Assembly: GCF_018070465.1 (NCBI RefSeq)
Contig: NZ_JAGPXT010000017.1
Span: forward strand, 62,001 to 126,000
Direction of reading: 5' to 3'
From: Micromonospora sp. C95
GTDB lineage: Bacteria; Actinomycetota; Actinomycetes; Mycobacteriales; Micromonosporaceae
DNA length: 64,000 bases
A program made the position numbers and the translations under genes. The notes under the pieces were generated by a model. The model saw only the letters and a list, made by a program, of their open reading frames with translations, did not search any database and was not told where the DNA came from. This document shows, piece by piece, positions 34,432 to 42,734 of the stretch. Position 1 is the first letter of the stretch; every line of letters starts with the position of its first letter.

Positions 34432-34923
34432 TCAGTGCGTCCCGGCGGTGACGGCGTGGCGGCGTCGGCGGGCCAGGATGACGGCACCGCCGAGCGCGGT
34501 GGCCAGCAGGGTGGCGCCGGTGGTCAGCGTTCCGACACCGTCGTCGCCGTCCCGGCCCCCGGCCTCGGCGCCGCCGATCGGGGTGACCGTCAGGGTCGCG
34601 CTTCCGTCGGGCGTACCGTCGCCGCAGGTGGCGGCCACCGTGTAGGTACCCAGGGTGAAACCGGCGGTGAACAGCTCCGCACTCAACCCGCCGCCGGCGG
34701 CGGCGGTGGTGGAGCGGACATTCTGGTCGCGGTCCGGCCCGGTGACGCGGAAGATCGCGTCACCTGATTTCGGGTTGCAACCCGTCGCGGTCAGTACGAC
34801 GGTTCCGCCGACCGGCGTGGTGGATGGCGACACGGTCGTGTCGGCCAGCGCGATGCCGGGCAGCAGCAGCGCGCCGAGAGCGACGCCGCCTGCCGCCGGT
34901 ATGAGAACTCTTGTTGCCTTCAT
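34432..34923 (-). CDS. Secreted cell-wall protein, probable sortase substrate
   Basis: 163 residues. A signal peptide (MKATRVLIPAAGGVALGALLLPGIALA) is followed by an Ig-like domain of about 90 residues with two cysteines (TGCNPKSGD, AATCGDGTP). The C-terminus has a Gly/Asp linker, TLTTG, a hydrophobic helix (ATLLATALGGAVIL) and ARRRR. That is the layout of a cell-wall sorting signal, but the canonical LPxTG is replaced by TLTTG or a similar string. It lies directly upstream of the class F sortase gene on the same strand. Confidence 0.75.
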   Translation of the reverse strand: MKATRVLIPAAGGVALGALLLPGIALADTTVSPSTTPVGGTVVLTATGCNPKSGDAIFRVTGPDRDQNVRSTTAAAGGGLSAELFTAGFTLGTYTVAATCGDGTPDGSATLTVTPIGGAEAGGRDGDDGVGTLTTGATLLATALGGAVILARRRRHAVTAGTH

Positions 34924-35110
34924 ACGCGTCTTCCCTCACTTTTCGTCCGCTGACTGCGTGGGACGTCGTTCGGGTGGCCAACTCCGTGACTAGCACCGGT
35001 GTGCCCAACACTAGGTGGGCTTGAGACCCGACTCGGTGAAAATGAGAAATCCTCGTTGCCATCCCGTGTCCACCCGGACGCCGTAAGCCGTCGCCGAAGG
35101 GGCGGGGGTC

Positions 35111-35190
35111 CGCCGTGCCCTTCGTGGTGGGCGCTGTGGGGGGTGTGGCCCGTCGTGCCCTTCGTGGCCCGCGCTGTGGGGGGTGTGGCC
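35111..35190 (+). repeat. 40-bp tandem repeat, two full copies plus 10 bases
   Basis: Units 35111-35150 and 35151-35190 differ at only four bases, and the next 10 bases repeat the unit start. The second copy runs directly into the left arm of the large inverted repeat. Confidence 0.85.
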
Positions 35191-35252
35191 CGCCGTGCCC
35201 GGCTCCGGGCGGTCAGGCGTGATCCCTGCGCCGGGCACGGCGGGCCACACCC
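35181..35252. repeat. 23-bp perfect inverted repeat
   Basis: Arms 35181-35203 and 35230-35252 are perfect inverted copies around a 26-base loop. It is too far from the flanking genes to be a normal terminator for either (at least 250 bases). It may be a protein-binding site, a structured RNA or a mobile-element remnant. Confidence 0.85.
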
Positions 35253-35310
35253 TCGTCGTGCGTGCACTTCGCCCGGGTGTGCCGGCTGTCCGGTTCCGTG
35301 GGATCCGGGG

Positions 35311-35360
35311 AGATCTTGGTGCGGTTGTGCCCTTGGGTGGGCGGTTTCGGACCAAGATTG
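35311..35360. repeat. Palindrome with AGATCTTGGT / ACCAAGATTG arms
   Basis: An 8-bp perfect core (ATCTTGGT with ACCAAGAT) flanks about 30 bases containing GCGGTTT. It resembles the longer element at 17975-18058 in arm sequence and spacing, suggesting the same dispersed family. Confidence 0.45.
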
Positions 35361-35544
35361 CCTGGGTGGTCGGGGGCTCGGGGTGGAATGGCTCAGGGGG
35401 CGGGGGCGTTGTGCACGGGTGAACGACCGAGGAAGACACCGCCCTCCGGGGTGGGTGCGGGCCCGGGAATGATGGCGGGTCGACGGTCGTTACACATGGT
35501 CCCGGCGATGCGAAGCGGCGATCCGCCCCGCGTGCCGGAGGACT

Positions 35545-35563
35545 CCCCCCCCCCCTTTTTTTT
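35545..35563 (+). repeat. C11-T8 homopolymer tract
   Basis: Eleven C followed by eight T, 82 bases upstream of the lysozyme-like gene. It is by far the longest mononucleotide run in the window and is prone to slippage. It lies in the leader or promoter zone, so length changes could alter expression. Confidence 0.85.
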
Positions 35564-35645
35564 GAGCGCCTGTCGGTGCTTGCGTGCGCGCGCCCCGTCC
35601 CCCTTGTGGGTGTGTGTGCGTCGACCCCCGAATTGGAGCTGTGTC

Positions 35646-36248
35646 ATGAACACGATGCTGCGGAAGAGCGTGCTGGGTATCGCGGGTCTGGCCTTCACCG
35701 GTGGCCTGTTCGCCGGTCCGGTGGCCGCCCACGCCGACACCACCCCGGCCACCACCGCCCCGGTCGCGACGGTGCAGGGTGACGTGGTGCAGGCTGACAA
35801 GCCCGACATGAGCAAGGTGCTGCCGCACGGCACCCCCAGCAACCAGTCGACGATCGAGCTGAACGACGAGCAGACCGCCAATGTGAAGGCGATCATCGCG
35901 GCGACGAAGAAGGCCGGCATGGACGAGCGTGCCGCCGTGGTGTCGATCGCCACCGCCCTGCAGGAGTCGAAGCTGGAGAACCTGGGCCACCTCGGTGACC
36001 GCAACGACCACGACTCCCAGGGCCTGTTCCAGCAGCGCCCCACCTCGGGCTGGGGCACCGTGGAGCAGATCACCGACCCCGAGTACTCGACCATGGCCTT
36101 CCTCAAGGCGTTGAAGCAGGTCGACGGCTGGCAGGACATGCCCCTCACCGAGGCAGCCCAGACCGTCCAGGTCTCGGCCTACCCCGACCACTACGCCCAG
36201 TGGGAACAGCAGGCCGCCGACCTCGTCACCCAACACTGGACCAGCTGA
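35646..36248 (+). CDS. Secreted lysozyme-like protein, copy 1
   Basis: 200 residues. A signal peptide (MLRKSVLGIAGLAFTGGLFAGPVAAHA) precedes a short linker and a helical domain with ATALQESKLENLGHLGDRNDHDSQGLFQQRP, WGTVEQITDPEYST and VSAYPDHYAQW. The conserved Glu in ALQESK and the Gln/Arg pattern resemble lytic-transglycosylase-like folds that bind peptidoglycan; catalysis is unproven. It is a paralogue of the gene at 61669. GGAG lies 9 bases upstream of the ATG. A good terminator follows. Confidence 0.8.
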   Translation: MNTMLRKSVLGIAGLAFTGGLFAGPVAAHADTTPATTAPVATVQGDVVQADKPDMSKVLPHGTPSNQSTIELNDEQTANVKAIIAATKKAGMDERAAVVSIATALQESKLENLGHLGDRNDHDSQGLFQQRPTSGWGTVEQITDPEYSTMAFLKALKQVDGWQDMPLTEAAQTVQVSAYPDHYAQWEQQAADLVTQHWTS

Positions 36249-36283
36249 CAACCGAAGACATTCCTCCACAGGGGGAGCAAGAA

Positions 36284-36321
36284 CCGCCGGCCGGCACCCG
36301 ACCCAGGGTGCCGGCCGGCGG
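36284..36321 (+). terminator. Hairpin terminator after lysozyme-like copy 1
   Basis: A 16-bp perfect stem (36284-36299 with 36306-36321) and 6-base loop, followed by GCTTTCGTCGTCC. It starts 36 bases after the stop. Confidence 0.8.
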
Positions 36322-36394
36322 GCTTTCGTCGTCCGGAGGGTCGGGAACGGCCCCTGCTCCTTCGACAAGCCTGACGATGTGGCAGCGTGATCGG

Positions 36395-37651
36395 ATGGAC
36401 TCCCCGCCGGTCGACGTCGATCTCGCCCTGGTGGGCGGGGGCGGTGCGGCGTCGCTGGTGCTGGCCGCGTTGGCCCGGCACCGCGTACGCGACGTGCGGA
36501 TCGCCGTCGTCGATCCGGTGCACCGCCGTGGGCAGGACCGCACCTGGGCGTTCTGGGGCCGGCCCGGCAACGACCTGGACGAGTTGCTCAGCGCCAGCTG
36601 GTCACGGGTCGAGGTGGTCACGCCGGACGCGCAGCGCGCACTGGACCTGACGCCCCTGCGGTACGCGATGCTGCGTTCCGGCCCGATCTACGCCCGCGCC
36701 GCCGAGGCGGAGCGGCACCTGGGCGTGACCCGGATCGTCGCCGCTGCTGGAAGCATCGACGACGACGGTGACCGGGTGCTGGTGCGTACCGTCGACGGTC
36801 GACCGCTGCTGCGGGCCCGCTGGCTGCTGGACTCCCGGCCGCGGCCACCGCACCGACCCGGGCGTACCAACTGGTTGCAGCACTTCCGGGGCTGGTGGTT
36901 GAGAGCCGACCGACCGGTCTTCGACCCGGCGCGAGCGGTCCTGATGGACTTTCGCACCCCGCAGCCTGCCCGGGGGGTCTCCTTCGGCTACGTCCTGCCC
37001 ATCGACAGTCGGTACGCCCTGGTCGAGTACACCGAGTTCGCACCCGACCTGCTGACCGGGGCGGCGTATGACGCGGCGCTGGCCGGCTACCGCGACCTGC
37101 TCGGCCTCGACCCGGCCCGGCTCACCGTGACCGAGGTCGAGAACGGTGTCATCCCGATGACCGACGGCCCGTTCGTGGCCCGGCCCTCACCGCGAGTGGT
37201 GCGGCTCGGCACGGCTGGCGGTGCCACCCGGCCCTCGACCGGCTTCACCTTCTCGGCCATGCACCGTCAGGCCGAACAGGTGGCCCGGGCGGTCGCCGCC
37301 GGCCGGCCGCCGGTGCCGGCACCCGCGTACCCGAACCGGCACCGGTGGATGGACGCGGTCGCGTTGCGCGCACTTGACGGTGGCCTGGTCAATGGTCCGG
37401 AGTTCTTCGGCCGCCTCTTCGACCGCAACCCGGCCAGTCGGGTGCTGCGCTTCCTCGACGGTGACACAAGCGTCGCCGAGGACCTGGCGGTGATGCGCTC
37501 CACCCGCCTGCGACCGATGGTCACCGCCACCGTCGCCGACGCCGCAGCTCGGGTGCGTGATCGGATCGTGCCGTCACGCCGACCGGCGTGGACCGTGCCG
37601 CCGCCCGTCGTCGACAGCGAGCCGCCGAACGTCGACGCCCCAGGTCACTGA
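36395..37651 (+). CDS. Lycopene cyclase-family flavoprotein
   Basis: About 418 residues. The N-terminal dinucleotide motif is [20 protein letters not shown]. The family-like DRTWAFWG follows, then the [15 protein letters not shown] and VLMDFRTPQ region and [19 protein letters not shown] near the C-terminal third, all characteristic of CrtY/CrtL-type lycopene cyclases. It would form beta-ionone rings on carotenoids at the membrane. The start could be ATG 36395 or 36377; neither has a strong ribosome-binding site. No other carotenoid gene is adjacent, which is unusual. Confidence 0.8.
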   Translation: MDSPPVDVDLALVGGGGAASLVLAALARHRVRDVRIAVVDPVHRRGQDRTWAFWGRPGNDLDELLSASWSRVEVVTPDAQRALDLTPLRYAMLRSGPIYARAAEAERHLGVTRIVAAAGSIDDDGDRVLVRTVDGRPLLRARWLLDSRPRPPHRPGRTNWLQHFRGWWLRADRPVFDPARAVLMDFRTPQPARGVSFGYVLPIDSRYALVEYTEFAPDLLTGAAYDAALAGYRDLLGLDPARLTVTEVENGVIPMTDGPFVARPSPRVVRLGTAGGATRPSTGFTFSAMHRQAEQVARAVAAGRPPVPAPAYPNRHRWMDAVALRALDGGLVNGPEFFGRLFDRNPASRVLRFLDGDTSVAEDLAVMRSTRLRPMVTATVADAAARVRDRIVPSRRPAWTVPPPVVDSEPPNVDAPGH

Positions 37652-38181
37652 GGAACAGCGGAGTCGGCCTCGGACCGGTGGTGGTCGGCGGCGAGCGCCC
37701 GCAGCTGCGGGCCGTCCAGCCGGAGCACGTCGATCTCGTCGACGGTGCGGGCGTGCAGCCGTCGGTAGAAGCGCAGCGCCGGATCGTTGGTACGCAGCAC
37801 CCACCACTCCAGGCGGGCGCAACCGCGTGCCACGGCCAGCCTCGCCAGGTGGGCCAGCAACGCCCGACCGACGCCGTCGCCGCGATGCTCCGGCCGGACG
37901 TAGAGGTCCTCGAGGTGGATGCCGGGCCGGCCGGCCACGGTGCTGTAGGTGGGGTAGTAGAGCGCGAAACCGACCGGGTCACCGGCGATGTCGGCCACCA
38001 CCGCCTCGGCCACCGGTCGGTCGCCGAACAGCGCGTTCGCCACGTCCGCAGACTGTGCCGCCACCTCGCCGGGATACTGCTCGGCCTCGGTCAGCTCGAC
38101 GATGAAACGGTGCAGCATCTCCGCGTCGCCCGGCTCCGCCGGGCGGATCAGCAGCCGACTGTCGGTCACGACATCACTCAC
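37645..38181 (-). CDS. GNAT-family N-acetyltransferase
   Basis: About 178 residues. The acetyl-CoA motif is [24 protein letters not shown], followed by [24 protein letters not shown], a standard GNAT C-terminal half (similar to the diamine/spermine acetyltransferase group). The GTG at 38181 has a GGCGGAG ribosome-binding site; other GTG codons are close by. Its end overlaps the lycopene cyclase end by 7 bases. The substrate is unknown. Confidence 0.88.
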   Translation of the reverse strand: MSDVVTDSRLLIRPAEPGDAEMLHRFIVELTEAEQYPGEVAAQSADVANALFGDRPVAEAVVADIAGDPVGFALYYPTYSTVAGRPGIHLEDLYVRPEHRGDGVGRALLAHLARLAVARGCARLEWWVLRTNDPALRFYRRLHARTVDEIDVLRLDGPQLRALAADHHRSEADSAVPQ

Positions 38182-38322
38182 TCCGCCGACCCTAGCGCGC
38201 TGTCCAGGAACGGTCACCGGATCGCCGCCGGGACCTCATCGCGACACCGCAAACGTTCCCGGACACCGCACCAACGGCCCGTCGAGCGACCCGGGGGCTC
38301 GCGGACGGTAGGGTCTGCCGCC

Positions 38323-38802
38323 ATGGTGGACGAGACGGCCGGCCGGGTGGTGCGGATCTGGACCGACGGGGCGTGCAGCGGCAACCCGGGCCCGGGTGGC
38401 TGGGGCGCGGTGCTGCGGTACGGCTCCCACGAGCGCGAGCTGTGCGGTGGGGAGGCCAGCCCGACGACAAACAACCGGATGGAACTGACCGCCGCCATCG
38501 AGGCGCTGGAGAGCCTGACCCGTCCGGTCACCGTCGAGCTGCACACCGACAGCACGTACGTGCGCAACGGCATCACCAGCTGGCTGGCGTCCTGGAAACG
38601 CAACGGCTGGCTGACCGCCGCCAAGCAGCCGGTGAAGAACGCCGACCTGTGGCAGCGGCTGGAGACGGCCTGCGCCCGGCACCAGATCACCTGGCTGTGG
38701 GTGAAGGGCCACAACGGGCATCCGGAGAACGAGCGGGCCGACGCGCTGGCCAACCAGGGCATGAACGAGGCCCGGACCGCTGCCGCGTCCGGTGGTCGCT
38801 GA
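38323..38802 (+). CDS. rnhA: Ribonuclease HI
   Basis: 159 residues. The four acidic catalytic residues are visible: D15 in [17 protein letters not shown] in [14 protein letters not shown] in [12 protein letters not shown], and D in [10 protein letters not shown]. The basic handle region ([24 protein letters not shown]) is present. It degrades RNA in RNA-DNA hybrids. The length matches stand-alone bacterial RNase HI. Confidence 0.95.
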   Translation: MVDETAGRVVRIWTDGACSGNPGPGGWGAVLRYGSHERELCGGEASPTTNNRMELTAAIEALESLTRPVTVELHTDSTYVRNGITSWLASWKRNGWLTAAKQPVKNADLWQRLETACARHQITWLWVKGHNGHPENERADALANQGMNEARTAAASGGR

Positions 38803-38907
38803 CCGGCCGGGCAGCGGATCACCCCGGACAGGTGCCGGGCGTGACCGGACACGCGGTGGTCGCCGTTGGCGGGGTCGAGCAGGCCGGGGAAGCGACCCGG
38901 CACCGGG

Positions 38908-39765
38908 TCAGCGGCGCCGCGCCGCCCTCGCCGGGGCGAGCGGCAGGTGCGACCAGTGGACCGGGCGGCTGATCCGCCCTGGCAACCGGGTCCGCAGGTC
39001 GCCCCGGGCGGCATCGACCTGCGATCGGTGCAGGAAGAGCGCACCGGACAGGTCGCTTCCGCGCACGTCCGCCCCGCGCAGGTCCGCGCCGGTCACGTCG
39101 GCCCGGGTCAGGTCCACCCCGCGCAGGTCGGCGCCGACCAGCATCGCGCCCCGCAGGTTCGCCCCGCGCAGGGTGGTGCGCCGCAGGTCGCGGCCGATCA
39201 GCATCGCGCCCCGCAGGTCGGTGCCGGCGCCACCACGGGCGCGCGCCAGTTCGGCGGTCTGCGACAGAAGCCCGTTGACCGTCGCCCGGTGCGCGTCGAC
39301 GTCGAGGGCGAGCAGCGCTTCCGGGTCACCGCTGGCCAGCCGTTCGGTCTCGTCGAGCGCGGCGGCCAACCGGCCGCGCAGCTCGGCCGGTGGACTCAGC
39401 CACAGCGCCTCGGTCAGGTACCACAGCAGCTCGTGCACCGGGCGCATCACCGCGAAGACGTCGAACATCTGTCGGGCGGTGCGCGGCTCGTCGCGCCAGT
39501 CCCGCCCGCCGTAGGTGACCTGGGCGACTCGCTGACCCGCGCCGAAGCAGTCGAAGACGGCGCAGCCGGGGAAGCCCCGTTCGCGTAGCTCGGCGTGGAT
39601 GGCGCAGCCGAAGTCCGTCCCCAGGTTGCGGCACGGCTGGCCGGCGGGCTTGTCGAGGGCGAAGTCGGCCGACGCGGCGAAGGCGGGGGCGACGCAGCAC
39701 AGGCCGAAGCAGCGGGCACAGTCGGCCCGCAACTCGGTGCCGGCCGACTCTCCCTCCTCGGACAT
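38908..39765 (-). CDS. Cys-cluster protein fused to pentapeptide repeats
   Basis: 285 residues. The N-terminal ~75 residues carry a metal-site-like array (CARCFGLCCVAPAF, then PCRNLGTDFGCAIHAEL and FPGCAVFDCFG) that resembles YkgJ-type zinc/iron-binding domains. A helical middle follows. From about 185 there are at least ten A(D/N)LRG-type pentapeptide repeats forming a right-handed beta-helix (TDLRGAMLIGRDLRRTTLRGANLRG...). Pentapeptide proteins can mimic DNA to protect gyrase, but the fusion to a Cys cluster points elsewhere. It is divergent from the propeller gene. Confidence 0.8.
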   Translation of the reverse strand: MSEEGESAGTELRADCARCFGLCCVAPAFAASADFALDKPAGQPCRNLGTDFGCAIHAELRERGFPGCAVFDCFGAGQRVAQVTYGGRDWRDEPRTARQMFDVFAVMRPVHELLWYLTEALWLSPPAELRGRLAAALDETERLASGDPEALLALDVDAHRATVNGLLSQTAELARARGGAGTDLRGAMLIGRDLRRTTLRGANLRGAMLVGADLRGVDLTRADVTGADLRGADVRGSDLSGALFLHRSQVDAARGDLRTRLPGRISRPVHWSHLPLAPARAARRR

Positions 39766-39811
39766 CCGATCCGTCCCTCCTCACGCCGGTTCATCACGTC
39801 TGACAGCTCTA

Positions 39812-39840
39812 TTGCCTGCGGTGGATCTCTCTGACATATT
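39812..39840 (+). promoter_or_regulatory. Candidate promoter for the secreted propeller gene
   Basis: TTGCCT at 39812-39817 and CATATT at 39835-39840, 17 bases apart, each match the vegetative consensus at 4 of 6. Transcription would start near 39847, about 70 bases before the GTG. Confidence 0.35.
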
Positions 39841-39918
39841 CCTGCGTGGACGCTGCCAGCGACGGTCGCCAATCCGGATGCCGCGCTGCGGTGACGCCGT
39901 CATGCCGGAGGAACCCTC

Positions 39919-42708
39919 GTGAAGCGTAGACGTCGCCATCTTCTTGTTGGCCTGGCGGTAGGTGCCCTGGTGGCGTCGACCGGCCTGGTCGGAATCCACT
40001 TCGCCGGCGCCGAGGTGCCGACACCCGTCGCGGTCGGCGGGGAGATGCCCAACGCGCTCGGTGCCCACCTGGAACGGCTGCGCCGAGCAGTTCCGGGCGA
40101 CAGCGGTATGTCCCCCGACGGGCCGGGTGGCGCGGCCCAGCAGGCGTTCCTGGAGCGGGCCTACCCGGCGGACGCGATCACCATCGCCCAGTTGGACCGG
40201 TCGAAGGCGGCCTTCACGGCGGCCGACAAGCGGTTCAAGGGCAGCCGGAAGTGGACCAACGTCGGCCCGAGCGAGGCGCTCTACCCGTTCACCGAGTACC
40301 GCAACGCCTTCAACTACGTGCCCAACGAGTACGTGGCCGGTGGCCGGGTCACCTCCATCGACATCAGCCCGGACTGCTCGAAGCTGCTCTGCCGGGCGTA
40401 CGTCACCCCGGCCGGTGGCGGCGTCTGGGGCACCCTGAACATCCTCGCCGCCGAACCGAAGTGGTTCTACCTGGGCGGCCCGCTGGGCATCAACGCGGCC
40501 GGCGCGGTGACCATCGACCGCAACGACCGCACCGGCCTGACCATCTACGTCGGCACCGGCGAGGCCAACACCTGCGGCTCCGGCTGTGTCGCCGGAGTCG
40601 GTCTGTACCGGTCGACCAACGGTGGCCTGACCTGGTCCGGCCCGCTCGGCAAGGACGCCCTCGGCGGCAAGGGCATCGGTGAGATCACCATCAAGCCCGG
40701 CGATCCCAAGACGCTCTACGTGGCGACCACCACCGCGCTGCGCGGCATGTCCAGCTCCTGCTGCACCGGGGTCACCCGGCCGGTGCCGGACGCCGAGAAG
40801 TGGGGCCTGTACAAGTCCACGAACGGCGGCAAGAGCTGGAAGTTCATCCACAACGGCTCGGCCGACGCCACGGCCTGCACCGGCAGCGCCGCCGAGTACA
40901 ACAACACGGCCACCTGCTCGCCGCGCGGCGTACGGCAGGTCAAGCTCGACCCGCGCGACGCCGACATCGTCTACGCCTCCTCGTACGGGCGGGGGGTGTG
41001 GCGCTCGTCCGACGCCGGGACCACCTGGACGCAGATCAAGCCGTCGCTCAACCCGGCGATGTTCCAGACCCGCCCGGCGATCGACGTGACCGCCCTGCCC
41101 GGCGGCAAGACCCGGATGTACGTCTACGAGGGCAACACCGGCACCCCGTACTCGCGGCTGTTCCGCAGCGACGACGTGGCCGCCGGCACTCCGACGTTCA
41201 CCGACCTGACCAGCTCCAACCCGGCCGATCCGGGCTTCGCCACCTACAACCAGTGCACCGGCCAGTGCTGGTACGACGTGTTCGTGCACACCCCGGCGGG
41301 GCACCCCGACATCGTCTACACCGGCGGCTCCTACCTGTACGGCGAGACGGTGGCCAACAAGCGGGCCGTGATCCTGTCCACCGACGCCGGGGTCAGCGGC
41401 ACCGACATGACCTACGACGGCACCGACGAGCTGCACCCCAACGGTCTGCACCCCGACCAGCACGACCTGGTCACCAACCCGCGTAACCCGTACCAGTTCT
41501 TCGAGGCCAACGACGGCGGCGTGATGCGCTCCAGCGGTGAGTTCGTCGACCGCTCGTCCTGGTGCGACAACCCGGACCGCAACCTGACCACCCAGGCCCG
41601 GCAGGATCGCTGCCGGCAGATGCTGTCGAAGATCCCGTCGAAGCTCGACGGTGTCAACAAGGGCATGAACACCCTGCAGTTCATCAGCCTCTCGGCCAGC
41701 CCGCACGACGTGAACCTGTTGCAGGGCGGTACCCAGGACAACGGCACCTGGGAGAACAAGGGCCAGCGGCAGCGCTGGGTCAACACCATGATCGGTGACG
41801 GCGGGGCCTCCGGCTGGGACGTGGCCCGCCCCGAGTTCCGGTTCCACACCTACTACGACGTCTCACCCGAGGTGAGCTTCGCCAACGGTGACATCGCGAG
41901 CTGGATCTGGACCGCCGACCCGATCTACGGCCAGCCGGGCAGCCTGTTCTACGCACCGGTGATCAGCGACCCGAAGGTCAGCGGCACCATGTTCGCCGGC
42001 ACCGGCCTGACGGCGTACCGCACCAAGACCTTCGGCCTGGGCGACCGTACCCTCGCCGAGGCCGACCGGATCTGCAACTCCTGGACCGGCACCTACGAGG
42101 AGGACTGTGGTGACTGGGAGCCGCTGGGCACCACGAACCTGACCGGTACCGGCTGGGGCGACCGGGCCGGCGGCGCGGTGTCGGTGATCCAGCGGGTCGA
42201 CTCGGACAGCTCCACCGCCTGGGCGGCCACCAGCACCGGCCGGGTCTTCGTCAGCCGCAACGTCGACGCCGAGCCGGCCGCCGCGGTGACCTGGACCCGG
42301 GTGGACACCGCCGCCACGCCGAACCGCTTCGTCACCAGCATCCACATCGACCCGGCCGACCCGGCCCGGGCGTGGATCTCCTACAGCGGGTACGGCTCGA
42401 ACACGCCGACCACCCCCGGCCACGCCTTCGAGGTGACGGCCGTGGCCGACGGGGCGACCTGGAGCGACAGGTCGTACGACTTCGGCGACCAGCCGATCAC
42501 CGACCTGGTCCGCGACGACGTCACCGGTGACCTGTACGCCTCCACGGACTTCGGGGTGCTGTTGCTGCCCAAGGGCAAGAAGTCCTGGACCAAGGCGGCC
42601 CGTGGCATGCCGAACGTCGAGGTGGCGGGGCTGACAATCGTGTCCGGTGAGCGGATCCTCTACGCTGCCTCGCACGGCCTCGGCGCCTGGAAGATGACGT
42701 TGAAGTAA
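39919..42708 (+). CDS. Secreted BNR/Asp-box beta-propeller protein (929 aa)
   Basis: A signal peptide (RRRRHLLVGLAVGALVASTGLVGIHFAGA) leads to a large extracellular protein with many Asp boxes or related repeats: STNGGLTW, STNGGKSWKF, SSDAGTTWTQ and STDAGVSG. The propeller runs to the C-terminus (LGAWKMTLK). The layout resembles sortilin/xyloglucanase-type propellers of the WD40/YVTN/BNR-like class. Catalytic Asp residues of GH74 are not clearly placed, so I call it glycosidase-like only. The ABC importer operon starts 27 bases downstream on the same strand, so a shared transcript and a shared saccharide are possible. Confidence 0.8.
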   Translation: MKRRRRHLLVGLAVGALVASTGLVGIHFAGAEVPTPVAVGGEMPNALGAHLERLRRAVPGDSGMSPDGPGGAAQQAFLERAYPADAITIAQLDRSKAAFTAADKRFKGSRKWTNVGPSEALYPFTEYRNAFNYVPNEYVAGGRVTSIDISPDCSKLLCRAYVTPAGGGVWGTLNILAAEPKWFYLGGPLGINAAGAVTIDRNDRTGLTIYVGTGEANTCGSGCVAGVGLYRSTNGGLTWSGPLGKDALGGKGIGEITIKPGDPKTLYVATTTALRGMSSSCCTGVTRPVPDAEKWGLYKSTNGGKSWKFIHNGSADATACTGSAAEYNNTATCSPRGVRQVKLDPRDADIVYASSYGRGVWRSSDAGTTWTQIKPSLNPAMFQTRPAIDVTALPGGKTRMYVYEGNTGTPYSRLFRSDDVAAGTPTFTDLTSSNPADPGFATYNQCTGQCWYDVFVHTPAGHPDIVYTGGSYLYGETVANKRAVILSTDAGVSGTDMTYDGTDELHPNGLHPDQHDLVTNPRNPYQFFEANDGGVMRSSGEFVDRSSWCDNPDRNLTTQARQDRCRQMLSKIPSKLDGVNKGMNTLQFISLSASPHDVNLLQGGTQDNGTWENKGQRQRWVNTMIGDGGASGWDVARPEFRFHTYYDVSPEVSFANGDIASWIWTADPIYGQPGSLFYAPVISDPKVSGTMFAGTGLTAYRTKTFGLGDRTLAEADRICNSWTGTYEEDCGDWEPLGTTNLTGTGWGDRAGGAVSVIQRVDSDSSTAWAATSTGRVFVSRNVDAEPAAAVTWTRVDTAATPNRFVTSIHIDPADPARAWISYSGYGSNTPTTPGHAFEVTAVADGATWSDRSYDFGDQPITDLVRDDVTGDLYASTDFGVLLLPKGKKSWTKAARGMPNVEVAGLTIVSGERILYAASHGLGAWKMTLK

Positions 42709-42734
42709 GGAACACGATCATCGGCACAACACTG

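Larger units (their letters stand above)
34924..35645. other. 722-base intergenic region with repeats and a homopolymer tract
   Basis: This is the longest gene-free stretch. It holds two 40-bp tandem units (35111-35190), a 23-bp inverted repeat (35181-35252), an ATCTTG-type palindrome (35311-35360) and a C11-T8 run (35545-35563), listed separately. Open frames across it are Arg/Gly/Val-rich and not protein-like. Promoters for the divergent surface-protein and lysozyme-like genes must lie here, but none is clear. Confidence 0.6.

Noticed and set aside
35400-35645. c-di-AMP (ydaO-type) riboswitch upstream of the lysozyme-like gene
   Set aside because: Such riboswitches precede many actinobacterial cell-wall hydrolases, but I could not find the conserved core or its pairing pattern here or upstream of the second copy at 61669.
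39781-41847. 688-codon reverse open frame opposite the secreted propeller
   Set aside because: Composition is that of an antisense shadow, and the forward frame has Asp boxes and a signal peptide.
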